Shown here: positions 40,929 to 48,724 of the stretch, in pieces
Numbering within the stretch: position 1 is the stretch's first letter
Layout: each line of letters begins with the position of its first letter
Assembly (NCBI GenBank): GCA_030644725.1
Contig: CP130629.1
Coordinates: forward strand, 186,001-250,000
Source of the DNA: Candidatus Electrothrix communis
Lineage (GTDB): Bacteria > Desulfobacterota > Desulfobulbia > Desulfobulbales > Desulfobulbaceae
Reading direction: 5' to 3'
Length of the DNA: 64,000 nt
Program-made: the position numbers and the translations under genes
The notes under the pieces: generated by a model
Database searches by the model: none
What the model saw: only the letters and a program-made list of their open reading frames with translations
What the model was told of the DNA's origin: nothing

Positions 40929-41236
40929 AGGAAGTTACCTGGGAGAGCACCGTCACCAATCCAAACGGAGTGCATTGCCGAGTTGCTGAGCGTTTGATCA
41001 AGGTTATTGATGAGCACGTGGCAACTGTGCAGATTATAGACCGAGGGCAGCCTATTGACTGCACCTCTATCCTTGAATTGCTCAGTCTTGCCTTGGTGCA
41101 GGGGAGCAGGGTGCGCTTTACAGCCCAGGGGCCTGATGCAGAGCAGGTGGTCGTTGCTGTGGAGCAGGTTTTGTCAGAGCCTGAACCGCATCAAAACTCT
41201 CCTGCCCAGATGCAGCCGGAGGCTTTGAAAGAGTAA
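40925..41236 (+). CDS. ptsH: HPr-family phosphocarrier protein
   Basis: A 103-residue HPr-fold protein. The active histidine is His17 in NPNGVHCRVAERLIK, where most HPr have GLHARPA; Cys and Val replace the usual Ala and Pro. The regulatory-serine region is DCTSILELLSLALVQGSRV. It has a 15-20 residue tail beyond the normal end. It takes phosphate from enzyme I, encoded next with a TAATG overlap. No sugar permease (EIIB/EIIC) is in the window, so a regulatory phosphorelay is likely. Confidence 0.87.
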   Translation: MKEVTWESTVTNPNGVHCRVAERLIKVIDEHVATVQIIDRGQPIDCTSILELLSLALVQGSRVRFTAQGPDAEQVVVAVEQVLSEPEPHQNSPAQMQPEALKE

Positions 41237-43044
41237 TGGGGAAGGGGGCAAAGCTGGAAGATGCGCAGGCCGCAGACCGTGAACCGGAAACCCTGTATGG
41301 TATCAGCGGATCGCCCGGTATTGTGGTCGGTCGGGCCGTGGTTCTCAGGCCCCGTACGGATGATCTTGTTCGTTATCGGCTGGAGAAGGAAGCGATTCAG
41401 GCGGAACAGGAGCGCTTTCAGGAGGCTGTTGATGGGGCGGAACAGGAGCTGAAGGACCTGCGGAGTAAATTCGAGGGCGATCTTTCCGACACCCTCACTA
41501 TTATGGACTCCCATATCCGGATGCTTCGGGACAGGATGATCCTGGACCAGACCGCCAACCTGATCAAGCAGAAGCAGATCAATGCGGAATGGGCGCTTTC
41601 CCGCGCCCTTTACCTTGTTAAAAAGAAATTTGACCATATTGCTGATGAGTATATCAGAGATCGTTTTGCTGATGTTGAATATGTGGTTAATCTTCTCCAG
41701 GATCAGCTTTCCGAGCACGGGCAGCAATTCCCCACCGGCTTTGCAGAACCGGTCATCGTGGTCAGCGAGGATTTTTCCCCAGCGGATACCGTCCGTATGC
41801 AATCGGAGAAGGTGTTGGGTTTTCTGACGGAAAAAGGCGGGACAACCTCGCATACCGCTATTGTTGCCCGATCCTTGGGCCTACCCGCTGTGGTGGGGGT
41901 GGAGAATATTACCGAGCGCTGTCGTACCGGTGATATGATCATTTTGGATGGTTATGACGGACGGGTTTGCCTTTCCCCGACCATGGACCAGCAGAAGCAG
42001 TATCAGGAGTACGACCGCCAGCATCGCGCTTTTTCCGATGAGCTGCGTTGGTATATCCATTTGGCCTCGGAAACCCTTGACGGGCTTCGAGTACGCTTAT
42101 CTGCAAATATTGAAATTCCGGATGAAATGGAAGGGGTGATCTATTACGGGGCAGACGGTATCGGCCTGTTTCGTTCGGAGTTTGGTTATTTTCAACAAAA
42201 ATATCTTCCGGACGAAGAAACCCTATTCAGTGTGTATCAAGACCTGGTCATTGCCTTGGACCCGCAACCGGTCACCATCCGGACTCTTGATGCGGGCGGT
42301 GATAAACTTGCAAGCCAGTTGCCGGGCAATAAATTCAAAGCCCTGCATGAACGTAATCCGGCCCTTGGTCTGCGTTCTATTCGCCTGTCCTTACGGGAGA
42401 AGCCGCTATTTGTCACCCAGTTGCGTGCCTTGTTGCGTGCCTCCGCCTTTGGTCGTCTGCGGATTCTCCTCCCCCTGATCAGTCTGCTCAGTGAACTCCA
42501 ACAGGTCCAGGAGATTATAGGTCAGGTCATGATGGATTTGACCAATGAGGGTGTTCCTTTTGATCCAGATGTTGAGCTCGGCATCATGGTCGAGGTGCCC
42601 AGTGCGGTCACTATGGCAGATGCTTTGGCGGCAGAGGTTAATTTTTTTAGTATTGGTACCAATGATCTTATTCAGTATTCCCTCGCCATTGATCGAGGCA
42701 ATGAATATGTGGCCAAGATGTATGATCCCCTGCATCCGGCTGTCCTGCGTATGATCAGTCGAACCGTTGAAGCAGGCCATGCCCAGGGTATTGAGGTGGC
42801 TCTCTGCGGTGAGATGGCAGGCGACGTGTTCATGGCACCGGTTCTGTTAGGGCTGGGCCTTGACGAACTGTCCATGCGCCCTTCGGCAATTCCCCATGTC
42901 AAACGCCTGCTTCGTCACTCCACCACGCGCCGGTTAACTGGTTTGGCAAAGCAGATTCTGAAATGCGGGGACGGTAGGGAAGCTCGTGAGCTGCTCAAGA
43001 GCTATCTGGATAGCAATTACGGGGGATGGCGGGAACGGTTATGA
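41236..43044 (+). CDS. ptsI: Phosphoenolpyruvate-protein phosphotransferase (PTS enzyme I)
   Basis: A 602-residue enzyme I of normal length. The phospho-histidine domain has GGTTSHTAIVARSLGLPAVVG (His206). The C-terminal TIM barrel, which binds PEP, has ADGIGLFRSEFGYF, TLDAGGDK, RNPALGLRSIR, GIMVEVPSA, FSIGTNDLIQYSLA and the Cys of VALCGEMAGD. There is no GAF domain, so it is PtsI rather than PtsP. It phosphorylates HPr from the gene before it. It overlaps thiL by ATGA, so four genes form one tightly coupled operon. Confidence 0.93.
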   Translation: MGKGAKLEDAQAADREPETLYGISGSPGIVVGRAVVLRPRTDDLVRYRLEKEAIQAEQERFQEAVDGAEQELKDLRSKFEGDLSDTLTIMDSHIRMLRDRMILDQTANLIKQKQINAEWALSRALYLVKKKFDHIADEYIRDRFADVEYVVNLLQDQLSEHGQQFPTGFAEPVIVVSEDFSPADTVRMQSEKVLGFLTEKGGTTSHTAIVARSLGLPAVVGVENITERCRTGDMIILDGYDGRVCLSPTMDQQKQYQEYDRQHRAFSDELRWYIHLASETLDGLRVRLSANIEIPDEMEGVIYYGADGIGLFRSEFGYFQQKYLPDEETLFSVYQDLVIALDPQPVTIRTLDAGGDKLASQLPGNKFKALHERNPALGLRSIRLSLREKPLFVTQLRALLRASAFGRLRILLPLISLLSELQQVQEIIGQVMMDLTNEGVPFDPDVELGIMVEVPSAVTMADALAAEVNFFSIGTNDLIQYSLAIDRGNEYVAKMYDPLHPAVLRMISRTVEAGHAQGIEVALCGEMAGDVFMAPVLLGLGLDELSMRPSAIPHVKRLLRHSTTRRLTGLAKQILKCGDGREARELLKSYLDSNYGGWRERL

Positions 43045-44081
43045 GGGAACGAGATCTTATTGAGCTGATCCGAAATCTTGTCTGTAACGAGGGTGAGGGC
43101 TTGGTGCAGGGGATTGGTGATGATTGCGCTGTTGTTGAAAAGGACAGGCAGAATGTTTGGTTGCTGACTATGGACACCCTGATCGAATCGGTCCATTTTG
43201 ACTGTTCCTGGCATCCCTCATACCTGTTGGGGCGCAAGGCGGTTTCCGTGAATGTGAGCGACATCGCTGCAATGGGAGGACAACCGGTTTTTGCCCTGCT
43301 TTCTCTTGGGTTGCCGACCGATTTTGCGCCGGAATGGGCAACAGAGCTGAGCAGGGGAATCAATGATGCCTGCCGTCAATACGGTTGTCTTCTGATCGGT
43401 GGAGATACGGTGTGCAGTCCAGGCAAGGTGAGCTTGACTCTGACCCTTATCGGAGAGGCGGAGCGGGACCATGTCCTGTATCGATACGGAGCCTGTCCGG
43501 GTGATATTGTCTGGGTTTCCGGCTCGCTGGGATATGCTGCTGCTGGCCTTGACTGCTTCCGATCAGGAAAGATCGTCGGGGGAAATAGCGGGATAAATGC
43601 CGGGACGCCGACTGGGTACCCCTCAGAGTTAGCGGCTTGTATCAAGGCTCATCTCGATCCTGAGGCGCGGGTGGACCTCGCCGGAGCCCTTGCCCGGACA
43701 GGTTATATCCATGCCATGATGGATCTTTCCGACGGATTAGCCACGGATCTTTCTCATCTTTGTCAACAAAGCAGGGTCGGAGCGAGGATCGAGGCTGAAA
43801 AGCTTCCTGGGCGTGCGGGCCTTGCTCATGCGGCCTCTTTGCTGGATAAGAAGAGAACAGATTGGATGATTGCAGGCGGCGAAGATTACGAACTGCTGTT
43901 TACCGCAGACCCGAAAAACAGTCAAGCCATCTTGGATGTCGCAGCCGGACAGGGGATCAGAGTGAGCCCAGTGGGGACTGTTGTTGCGGGTCAAGGTGTT
44001 ACCTTGCAGTGGAAGACAACCGAAGGTTACGAAGAACAGCATATTTCGTTTCAAGGGTTCGACCATTTCGTCAGGAATTGA
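43041..44081 (+). CDS. thiL: Thiamine-monophosphate kinase ThiL
   Basis: A 346-residue ThiL of the PurM-like ATPase fold. Motifs are GIGDDCAVVE, TMDTLIESVHFD, LGRKAVSVNVSDIAAMGG, LIGGDTVCSPG, GSLGYAAAG, MMDLSDGLATDLSHLC and AGGEDYELLFT. It makes thiamine diphosphate from the monophosphate. ATG 43041 overlaps the ptsI stop; an alternative ATG at 43026 would overlap more. Its place at the end of a phosphotransferase operon is not functionally explained. Confidence 0.92.
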   Translation: MRERDLIELIRNLVCNEGEGLVQGIGDDCAVVEKDRQNVWLLTMDTLIESVHFDCSWHPSYLLGRKAVSVNVSDIAAMGGQPVFALLSLGLPTDFAPEWATELSRGINDACRQYGCLLIGGDTVCSPGKVSLTLTLIGEAERDHVLYRYGACPGDIVWVSGSLGYAAAGLDCFRSGKIVGGNSGINAGTPTGYPSELAACIKAHLDPEARVDLAGALARTGYIHAMMDLSDGLATDLSHLCQQSRVGARIEAEKLPGRAGLAHAASLLDKKRTDWMIAGGEDYELLFTADPKNSQAILDVAAGQGIRVSPVGTVVAGQGVTLQWKTTEGYEEQHISFQGFDHFVRN

Positions 44082-44087
44082 CCGACC

Positions 44088-44558
44088 ATGAAAAAGATAA
44101 GGTATCGAATTGGTGTTCTGTCCCTATTTTTGTCTTGTCTGTCCCTGATGCTCGCTATTTTCCCCCCCTGTATACTAGATCAAAAAATTAAAGAAATTGA
44201 AACGATTGACCATGTTGATGACGCAGCTGTCTCGTTAGAAATTAAGGGGGTTAGAGAGGATTTTGCCCCGTTAGCAGACCCTGACGCTGAGAAAATATTG
44301 ATAAAATTTGATAAGAATGAGCGGAGAATAAAGGGGTTGAAGCGGCTTTCTGTCTTTTTTACGGCTGTGATGCTTTTGACTGCGGTGATGGCCATCGGCA
44401 CAGCAGTTTTTTCCTGGGAAAAAGAACACGGAAAAGAGATTTGCTGCGGCAGTATCATTACGGTGGTGGTGGCCCTGTCCTGGCAATATATCGGGGCAGG
44501 AATTTCAGCCGGTTTAGCAGTCTTTGTTTTTATTGTGCTGGTAGCCATTTTTAGTTGA
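44088..44558 (+). CDS. Membrane protein of unknown function
   Basis: A 156-residue protein starting 6 bp after thiL. A first membrane helix (about residues 8-27) precedes a charged coiled region (about 30-85; KIKEIETIDHVDD, KFDKNERRIKGLKR), then three further helices (about 87-107, 118-132 and 135-155). I do not recognise a family. Close spacing suggests it belongs to the thiL transcript. Confidence 0.65.
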   Translation: MKKIRYRIGVLSLFLSCLSLMLAIFPPCILDQKIKEIETIDHVDDAAVSLEIKGVREDFAPLADPDAEKILIKFDKNERRIKGLKRLSVFFTAVMLLTAVMAIGTAVFSWEKEHGKEICCGSIITVVVALSWQYIGAGISAGLAVFVFIVLVAIFS

Positions 44559-44576
44559 TTTTTGAATTTGGTGGGA

Positions 44577-45539
44577 ATGACGAATTTTCATGATCGGTTA
44601 CATGACCGTATATGCGGAGCAGTCCTTGCTTCAGCTCTCGGCGATGCCTTTGGCGCACCGTATGAGGGTGGTGTCCCAGAGCGGTTGATCTGGGGAGTGC
44701 TGGGCAGACGGCACGGTAAACGTCGCTGGACAGATGATACGCAGATGTCTGTTGATGTTATAGAATCCCTCTTGGCCTGTGAAAAAGTGGAGCAGAATGA
44801 TCTTGCCCGGCGTTTTGCCCGCTCCTACAGGTGGTCACGGGGCTACGGGCCGGGAGCAGGAAAGCTGCTGAAACGTATTCGTCAGGGAGAGCGCTGGCAG
44901 ATTGCCAATAGAACTGTGTATCCCAATGGTTCTTTCGGTAATGGTGGCGCTATGCGAGCTGCCCCCATAGGGCTTTTTTATGGAGCAGAGCGTGAGCAAA
45001 GATTGGTTCGGGCTGTTCGGGACGCAACTATCGTGACCCATGCCCATCCTGCCGGTCAGGACGGAGCGGTGATCATCGGCCTGACGACAGCCTTGGTTTG
45101 CCTGGGTCATCCTGTGCAGGAAATTTTTAAGCGACTTCGCCTCCACATTCAAACTGGTGAATTGCAAAACAGACTTGCGGTTGCAGAAAGATTGCTGCGT
45201 GCAGAGCATCTTGTGCTACCGAAACAGGTGGCGAGCGAGCTGGGTAACGGCATCAGGGCCAAGGATTCCTGTGTAACAGCGTTATCCATCGGGCTTGCGT
45301 TACGGGGAGCTCCTTTTTCCGAGTTGTTATCTTATATTCGCGAAGTAGGCGGTGATACCGATACCATCGGAGCTATGGCCGGGGCTATCTGGGGTGCGGC
45401 CTGTGGATATCGGCAATTGCCTGAAGATTTATTGAAACATCTTGAGCAGCGTCAGTTTTTAGAAAAGCTGGCCCATTGTTTTGCTGATGTTGTTGTTCGG
45501 CGGATGGGGAAAATGGTTCGGGATGTTCCTCCGAGCTGA
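44577..45539 (+). CDS. ADP-ribosylglycohydrolase family protein
   Basis: A 320-residue member of the DraG/ARH fold. Metal-site motifs are WTDDTQMSVDVIESL near the start, the phosphate loop GSFGNGGAMRAAPIG, VTHAHPAGQDGA, and GGDTDTIGAMAGAIWGA near the end; all the acidic ligands are present. Such enzymes remove ADP-ribose from proteins or small molecules. No ADP-ribosyltransferase partner (DraT-like) is adjacent. Start uncertain: ATG 44577 or upstream TTG 44562. Confidence 0.87.
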   Translation: MTNFHDRLHDRICGAVLASALGDAFGAPYEGGVPERLIWGVLGRRHGKRRWTDDTQMSVDVIESLLACEKVEQNDLARRFARSYRWSRGYGPGAGKLLKRIRQGERWQIANRTVYPNGSFGNGGAMRAAPIGLFYGAEREQRLVRAVRDATIVTHAHPAGQDGAVIIGLTTALVCLGHPVQEIFKRLRLHIQTGELQNRLAVAERLLRAEHLVLPKQVASELGNGIRAKDSCVTALSIGLALRGAPFSELLSYIREVGGDTDTIGAMAGAIWGAACGYRQLPEDLLKHLEQRQFLEKLAHCFADVVVRRMGKMVRDVPPS

Positions 45540-45605
45540 TACATAGTACCCCGTTGGGGTTCGGTGGTAACTTAAATATTTTCCATATATAAAATATATC
45601 CTTTG

Positions 45606-45818
45606 ATGTCCTTCGTCTTATCTGAAATAGTCCCTTGGGGACGTTCATACGATGAGTACCTCTCCATGTTCTCCCTTGCTCCTCAAGATTTGCAGAGGAG
45701 CAATCTTGGTGTCTTTTCAGCGGAGTACCGTACCACGATCCAGCGGACTGCCTATGAGTTTCAGGAAGGCGGCAATGAAATGCTGATCATATTCTCACCA
45801 GCGGCCGCAGCTCGGTAA
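45606..45818 (+). pseudogene. Remnant of a SAM-methyltransferase-like gene with internal deletion
   Basis: About 70 codons begin SFVLSEIVPWGRSYDEYLSMFSLAPQDLQ, as in a family of small class I methyltransferases, and end AYEFQEGGNEMLIIF, which in that family is the C-terminus. The SAM-binding core in between is missing, so this looks like the two ends of one gene joined by a deletion. The frame itself is open, so a short peptide could still be made. The identification is from memory of the family pattern. Confidence 0.45.
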
Positions 45819-45928
45819 ATAAGTACAGGCATGCAGGCTGAAATCAGGTAAGATGTTTTCCCGTTTCGTTAGTATGCGAGAAAAGATCAAGGAAAGTAGC
45901 ACTGAATATCAAACAATGTAAAGGAACC

Positions 45929-46609
45929 ATGAAAAAGATATATACCCTTCTTGTTGTAGGCTCCCTGCTGGCAATCAGCTCCGTTGCTCAGGCGGAACCC
46001 GGCCGAATTGGTCTGGGTATTAAAGCCGGAACCCTCGGCGGCGGGCTTGAGGTCAGCATGGACGTCAATCCTTATCTGGAGATCCGGGCTGGGATTAATC
46101 AGGTCAGTTTTGATTTTGACGCCACAATCGGAGATATTGATTATAATTTCGCTCCGGATTTTTCCGCGAGCTCCTTGCTTCTTGATTTGCATCCTTTTGG
46201 CAATGCCTTTCGCTTTACCCTGGGTGCCTATCTTAATAATAATGAGATAGATATTGACGGTACCTATCGCCAGGAGTTGCTTTCCCCGGAACTGAGCCGC
46301 TATGCCGACCTCATTGATCAGGCCCACGTGGTCGGGTTGATTGAGTTTGACACCTTTGCTCCCTACTTGGGTATCGGTTGGACAAGCAATCATGAATCCA
46401 TCAGTCGCTGGGGAGTGAATATAGACCTGGGAATAATGTTTCAAGGTTCACCCCAAGTCACGGAATTGCATGTAGAGGATCCTTGGGGGGTCGGTAATCA
46501 CCCTGTTGCAGAAGCCTTTATCGAGGAGGAGCGGCAGGAGATAGAAAAAGAGATTGATGAATATGAATACTATCCTGTTGTTTCCATTTCTCTCAGCTGT
46601 AAATTCTGA
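45929..46609 (+). CDS. Small outer-membrane beta-barrel protein
   Basis: A 226-residue protein. A clean signal peptide (residues 1-22, cleavage after AQA) is followed by about eight to ten amphipathic strands (GRIGLGIKAGTLGGGLEVSMDVNPYLEIRAG at the start) and a C-terminal strand ending SCKF, the barrel assembly signal. An acidic charged insert (EEERQEIEKEIDEYEYY) precedes the last strand. It resembles Ail/Lom-like or OmpA-barrel proteins of unknown role. Confidence 0.72.
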   Translation: MKKIYTLLVVGSLLAISSVAQAEPGRIGLGIKAGTLGGGLEVSMDVNPYLEIRAGINQVSFDFDATIGDIDYNFAPDFSASSLLLDLHPFGNAFRFTLGAYLNNNEIDIDGTYRQELLSPELSRYADLIDQAHVVGLIEFDTFAPYLGIGWTSNHESISRWGVNIDLGIMFQGSPQVTELHVEDPWGVGNHPVAEAFIEEERQEIEKEIDEYEYYPVVSISLSCKF

Positions 46610-46889
46610 TTTTTACGCTATTCGTCTGCCCCCGAGAATACCGCTCAGTCCGATCCGTCAGAGCAAATAAAAAAAATATAACCTATGCAATCATCGGTTG
46701 TAACAAATCGTGCGATAGAGTATTCTTGTCTGTGTTGGATCATGTATTCTTTTTTCATCGGATTTCAGGGGAATATCTGAAGGAAAACAGATAAAAGACA
46801 AGAATATGCAGAAGGCTATTTTTGTGGTAAAAATAGGCTGGCCTATTTTATTTTTGTTACAAACAGGGAACGTGAGGAGGATGAAAACA

Positions 46890-48068
46890 GTGAAACTGAA
46901 ATTTTTGGTACATGTAACTTTTTTGTTATTGTTATCAGTCTGTACGGCTCAAGCAGCGACAACACTGACAGTGATCGGGCGTCATCCGTTTTATAAGCCC
47001 CCCCTCAAATCAGTGGATGAGCTTAGAAACATGGTGCAGACGCAACAAACTGCTCTCATGGCAGGGTTGCAGGCAGCAGGTGTTCCTGAGCTGTATACGC
47101 CGTTCATGCAACAGTTTTCGCAGGCGCAGATTCAGCAAGTCGAATATCAGCCCGGCGTGACTTTTCATTGGATGCTGTTCAGATCGAACGGAGTTGGTCC
47201 GGTTAAAGCTGCCAAGGATCTCACTTGGGGTGGTAAGGCAGCGTTAAGCGGCTATGAGTTTTTTATCGATGCAGGCGGTAAGCGCTACATCTTTGCAGTC
47301 CCTCTCTTCTGTGGTAATCTGGCCTTGAAAGAGGTAGTCGTTCCTGGTCCCAAGCAGATCGTAGAGGTTCCTGGTGCCGGACGGATTGTTGAGAAAATTG
47401 TAGAGGTTCCTGGTCCCGAGCGGATTGTTGAGAAAATTGTTCAGGTTCCTGGTCCCGAGCGGATTGTTGAGAAAATTGTTCAGGTTCCTGGTCCCGAGCG
47501 GATTGTTGAGAAAATTGTTCAGGTTCCTGGTCCCGAGCGGATTGTTCAAGGTCCCGAGCGAATTGTTGAAAAGCTTGTTGAGGCAGCACCGCAGTGTTGT
47601 CCGCCATGTGTTTATCCGGTTCGTTTAGTAGCTGATATGGGCTATCTGCGTCTTTCCGATCCGGCTGATTTTGGTTTCGGTAGAATTGGTGTGGAGTATG
47701 CGTTTAATCAGCGCCTTTCCTTTCTTGGTATGATAGGTGGAGCGACAAAGTTTGACGGTAACGATGGCGACGATGCCTGGTTGGTTGACTTTATGCTTCA
47801 GTACAACCTGTTTTTCCTGCAAGTTGGTGATGCATGGAAACCCGTCTTCCTGGGATTCGGTCTCGGCGGCTGGATGTCTAACGGTGATGACGACATTGAT
47901 TCAGAAGATAGCGACATTGATATCATTGCCCAGGTTGGTGCCCAGGTTTTTGGTCATCCAGATAGCTTCAATACCTCAGTTTTCTTTGAAGCACGTTCAG
48001 GAATTGATGAGACCGATAAACTGTCTCAGTACGGACGATTCGGTGCGGGATTACGTTTCCGCTTCTAA
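46890..48068 (+). CDS. Outer-membrane protein with tandem VPGPERIVEKIVQ repeat
   Basis: About 392 residues in three parts. A signal peptide (to AQAA) and a globular N-terminal region come first, then a proline-rich tandem repeat at 47340-47580, then a C-terminal barrel ending GLRFRF. The repeat has about four exact 39-nt units (13 residues, VPGPERIVEKIVQ) at 47406, 47445, 47484 and 47523, with degenerate units on both sides. The barrel begins after a Cys-rich link (PQCCPPCVYPV). The repeat is likely an extended spacer through the periplasm or cell wall. I prefer the GTG at 46890, which has GAGGAGG 9 bases before it; ATG 46881 is too near that site. Confidence 0.72.
   Translation: MKLKFLVHVTFLLLLSVCTAQAATTLTVIGRHPFYKPPLKSVDELRNMVQTQQTALMAGLQAAGVPELYTPFMQQFSQAQIQQVEYQPGVTFHWMLFRSNGVGPVKAAKDLTWGGKAALSGYEFFIDAGGKRYIFAVPLFCGNLALKEVVVPGPKQIVEVPGAGRIVEKIVEVPGPERIVEKIVQVPGPERIVEKIVQVPGPERIVEKIVQVPGPERIVQGPERIVEKLVEAAPQCCPPCVYPVRLVADMGYLRLSDPADFGFGRIGVEYAFNQRLSFLGMIGGATKFDGNDGDDAWLVDFMLQYNLFFLQVGDAWKPVFLGFGLGGWMSNGDDDIDSEDSDIDIIAQVGAQVFGHPDSFNTSVFFEARSGIDETDKLSQYGRFGAGLRFRF
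47340..47580 (+). repeat. 39-bp coding tandem repeat
   Basis: Unit of 39 bp encoding VPGPERIVEKIVQ. Four units are identical or nearly so at the DNA level (from 47406), with diverged units before and a 9-residue partial unit after. DNA-level identity implies recent expansion or contraction. Confidence 0.9.
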
Positions 48069-48152
48069 AACGTAATAAAAAGTAACACCCTTTTCCCCTG
48101 ATCTTCTGTAAGACGAGATGGAGAGAGAAGTGTTCTTCTGAGCAGAGTGAAC

Positions 48153-48191
48153 AGGGAGGGATGAGCCAAGCTCATCCTTCCTGTTTTATTT
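48153..48191 (+). terminator. Intrinsic terminator after the repeat protein gene
   Basis: GGATGAG-ccaag-CTCATCC extended by further AGG/CCT pairs, then a TTTTATTTT tract, about 85 bp after the stop at 48068. Confidence 0.7.
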
Positions 48192-48225
48192 TGTCCTGCT
48201 GCCCTGCTGCTCTGCTGCGAGGATA

Positions 48226-48265
48226 AAAAAAGGCGGATACGTTATACAACGTATCCGCCTTTTTC
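48226..48265. terminator. Strong bidirectional terminator
   Basis: AAGGCGGATACGTT and AACGTATCCGCCTT pair around a 4-base loop, with A-tract before and T-tract after. It sits between convergent genes (the repeat protein, plus strand, and the small membrane gene and pnt operon, minus strand). Confidence 0.9.
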
Positions 48266-48324
48266 ACGGCCAATTGAAATGGTTAACGGGAAAGGTGCTC
48301 TCTTTATCCAGTTGATTCTATTGA

Positions 48325-48585
48325 TTACCTTCTTCTTCTTTCACAGCAGCGTTTGTCCTGGCGACAAGTCAGCAGGCTTGGCGTGTTTCTCACCTCAATC
48401 ACGTTGAAAAATCTCGCCCCGATATACAGCATGAGCAGGAAGACAGAAATAGCCACCGAACCGTCAAGTATTCGTTCAGGTGATGTTGCAAACCCCGCTT
48501 CTACGCGAAAGTTTATTATAATATACATCAGAACGGCCAATGACCAGTAGGATGATTTTTGTTGGGAACAGCAATCAGTTGTCAT
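48325..48585 (-). CDS. Small membrane protein with cysteine-rich ends
   Basis: An 86-residue protein with two hydrophobic stretches (about residues 15-25 and 43-62), CC near the N-terminus and CC plus an arginine run at the C-terminus. AGGAGG lies 5 bases before the ATG. Not recognised; the good ribosome site is the main argument that it is real. Confidence 0.5.
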   Translation of the reverse strand: MTTDCCSQQKSSYWSLAVLMYIIINFRVEAGFATSPERILDGSVAISVFLLMLYIGARFFNVIEVRNTPSLLTCRQDKRCCERRRR

Positions 48586-48724
48586 TTTTCCTCCTTTTCT
48601 TGCGGTGCAGCAGCTTTTATTAATAATTCCTCATGGTAACATGCATAATGTTCTTCTCTCATTCTCTTGTTTGACTTGGGTATTCTGAGTTCTTCGCGTT
48701 CTTTCTGTACACTTCTCTGATTTG

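Noticed and set aside
47340-47580. Regular repeat resembling a CRISPR array
   Set aside because: The 39-bp units are contiguous with no spacers and are in frame in a protein gene, so it is a coding tandem repeat.
47244-47607. Long antisense frames opposite the tandem repeat
   Set aside because: They are open only because the repeat lacks stops in those frames, and they have the composition of a reversed repeat.
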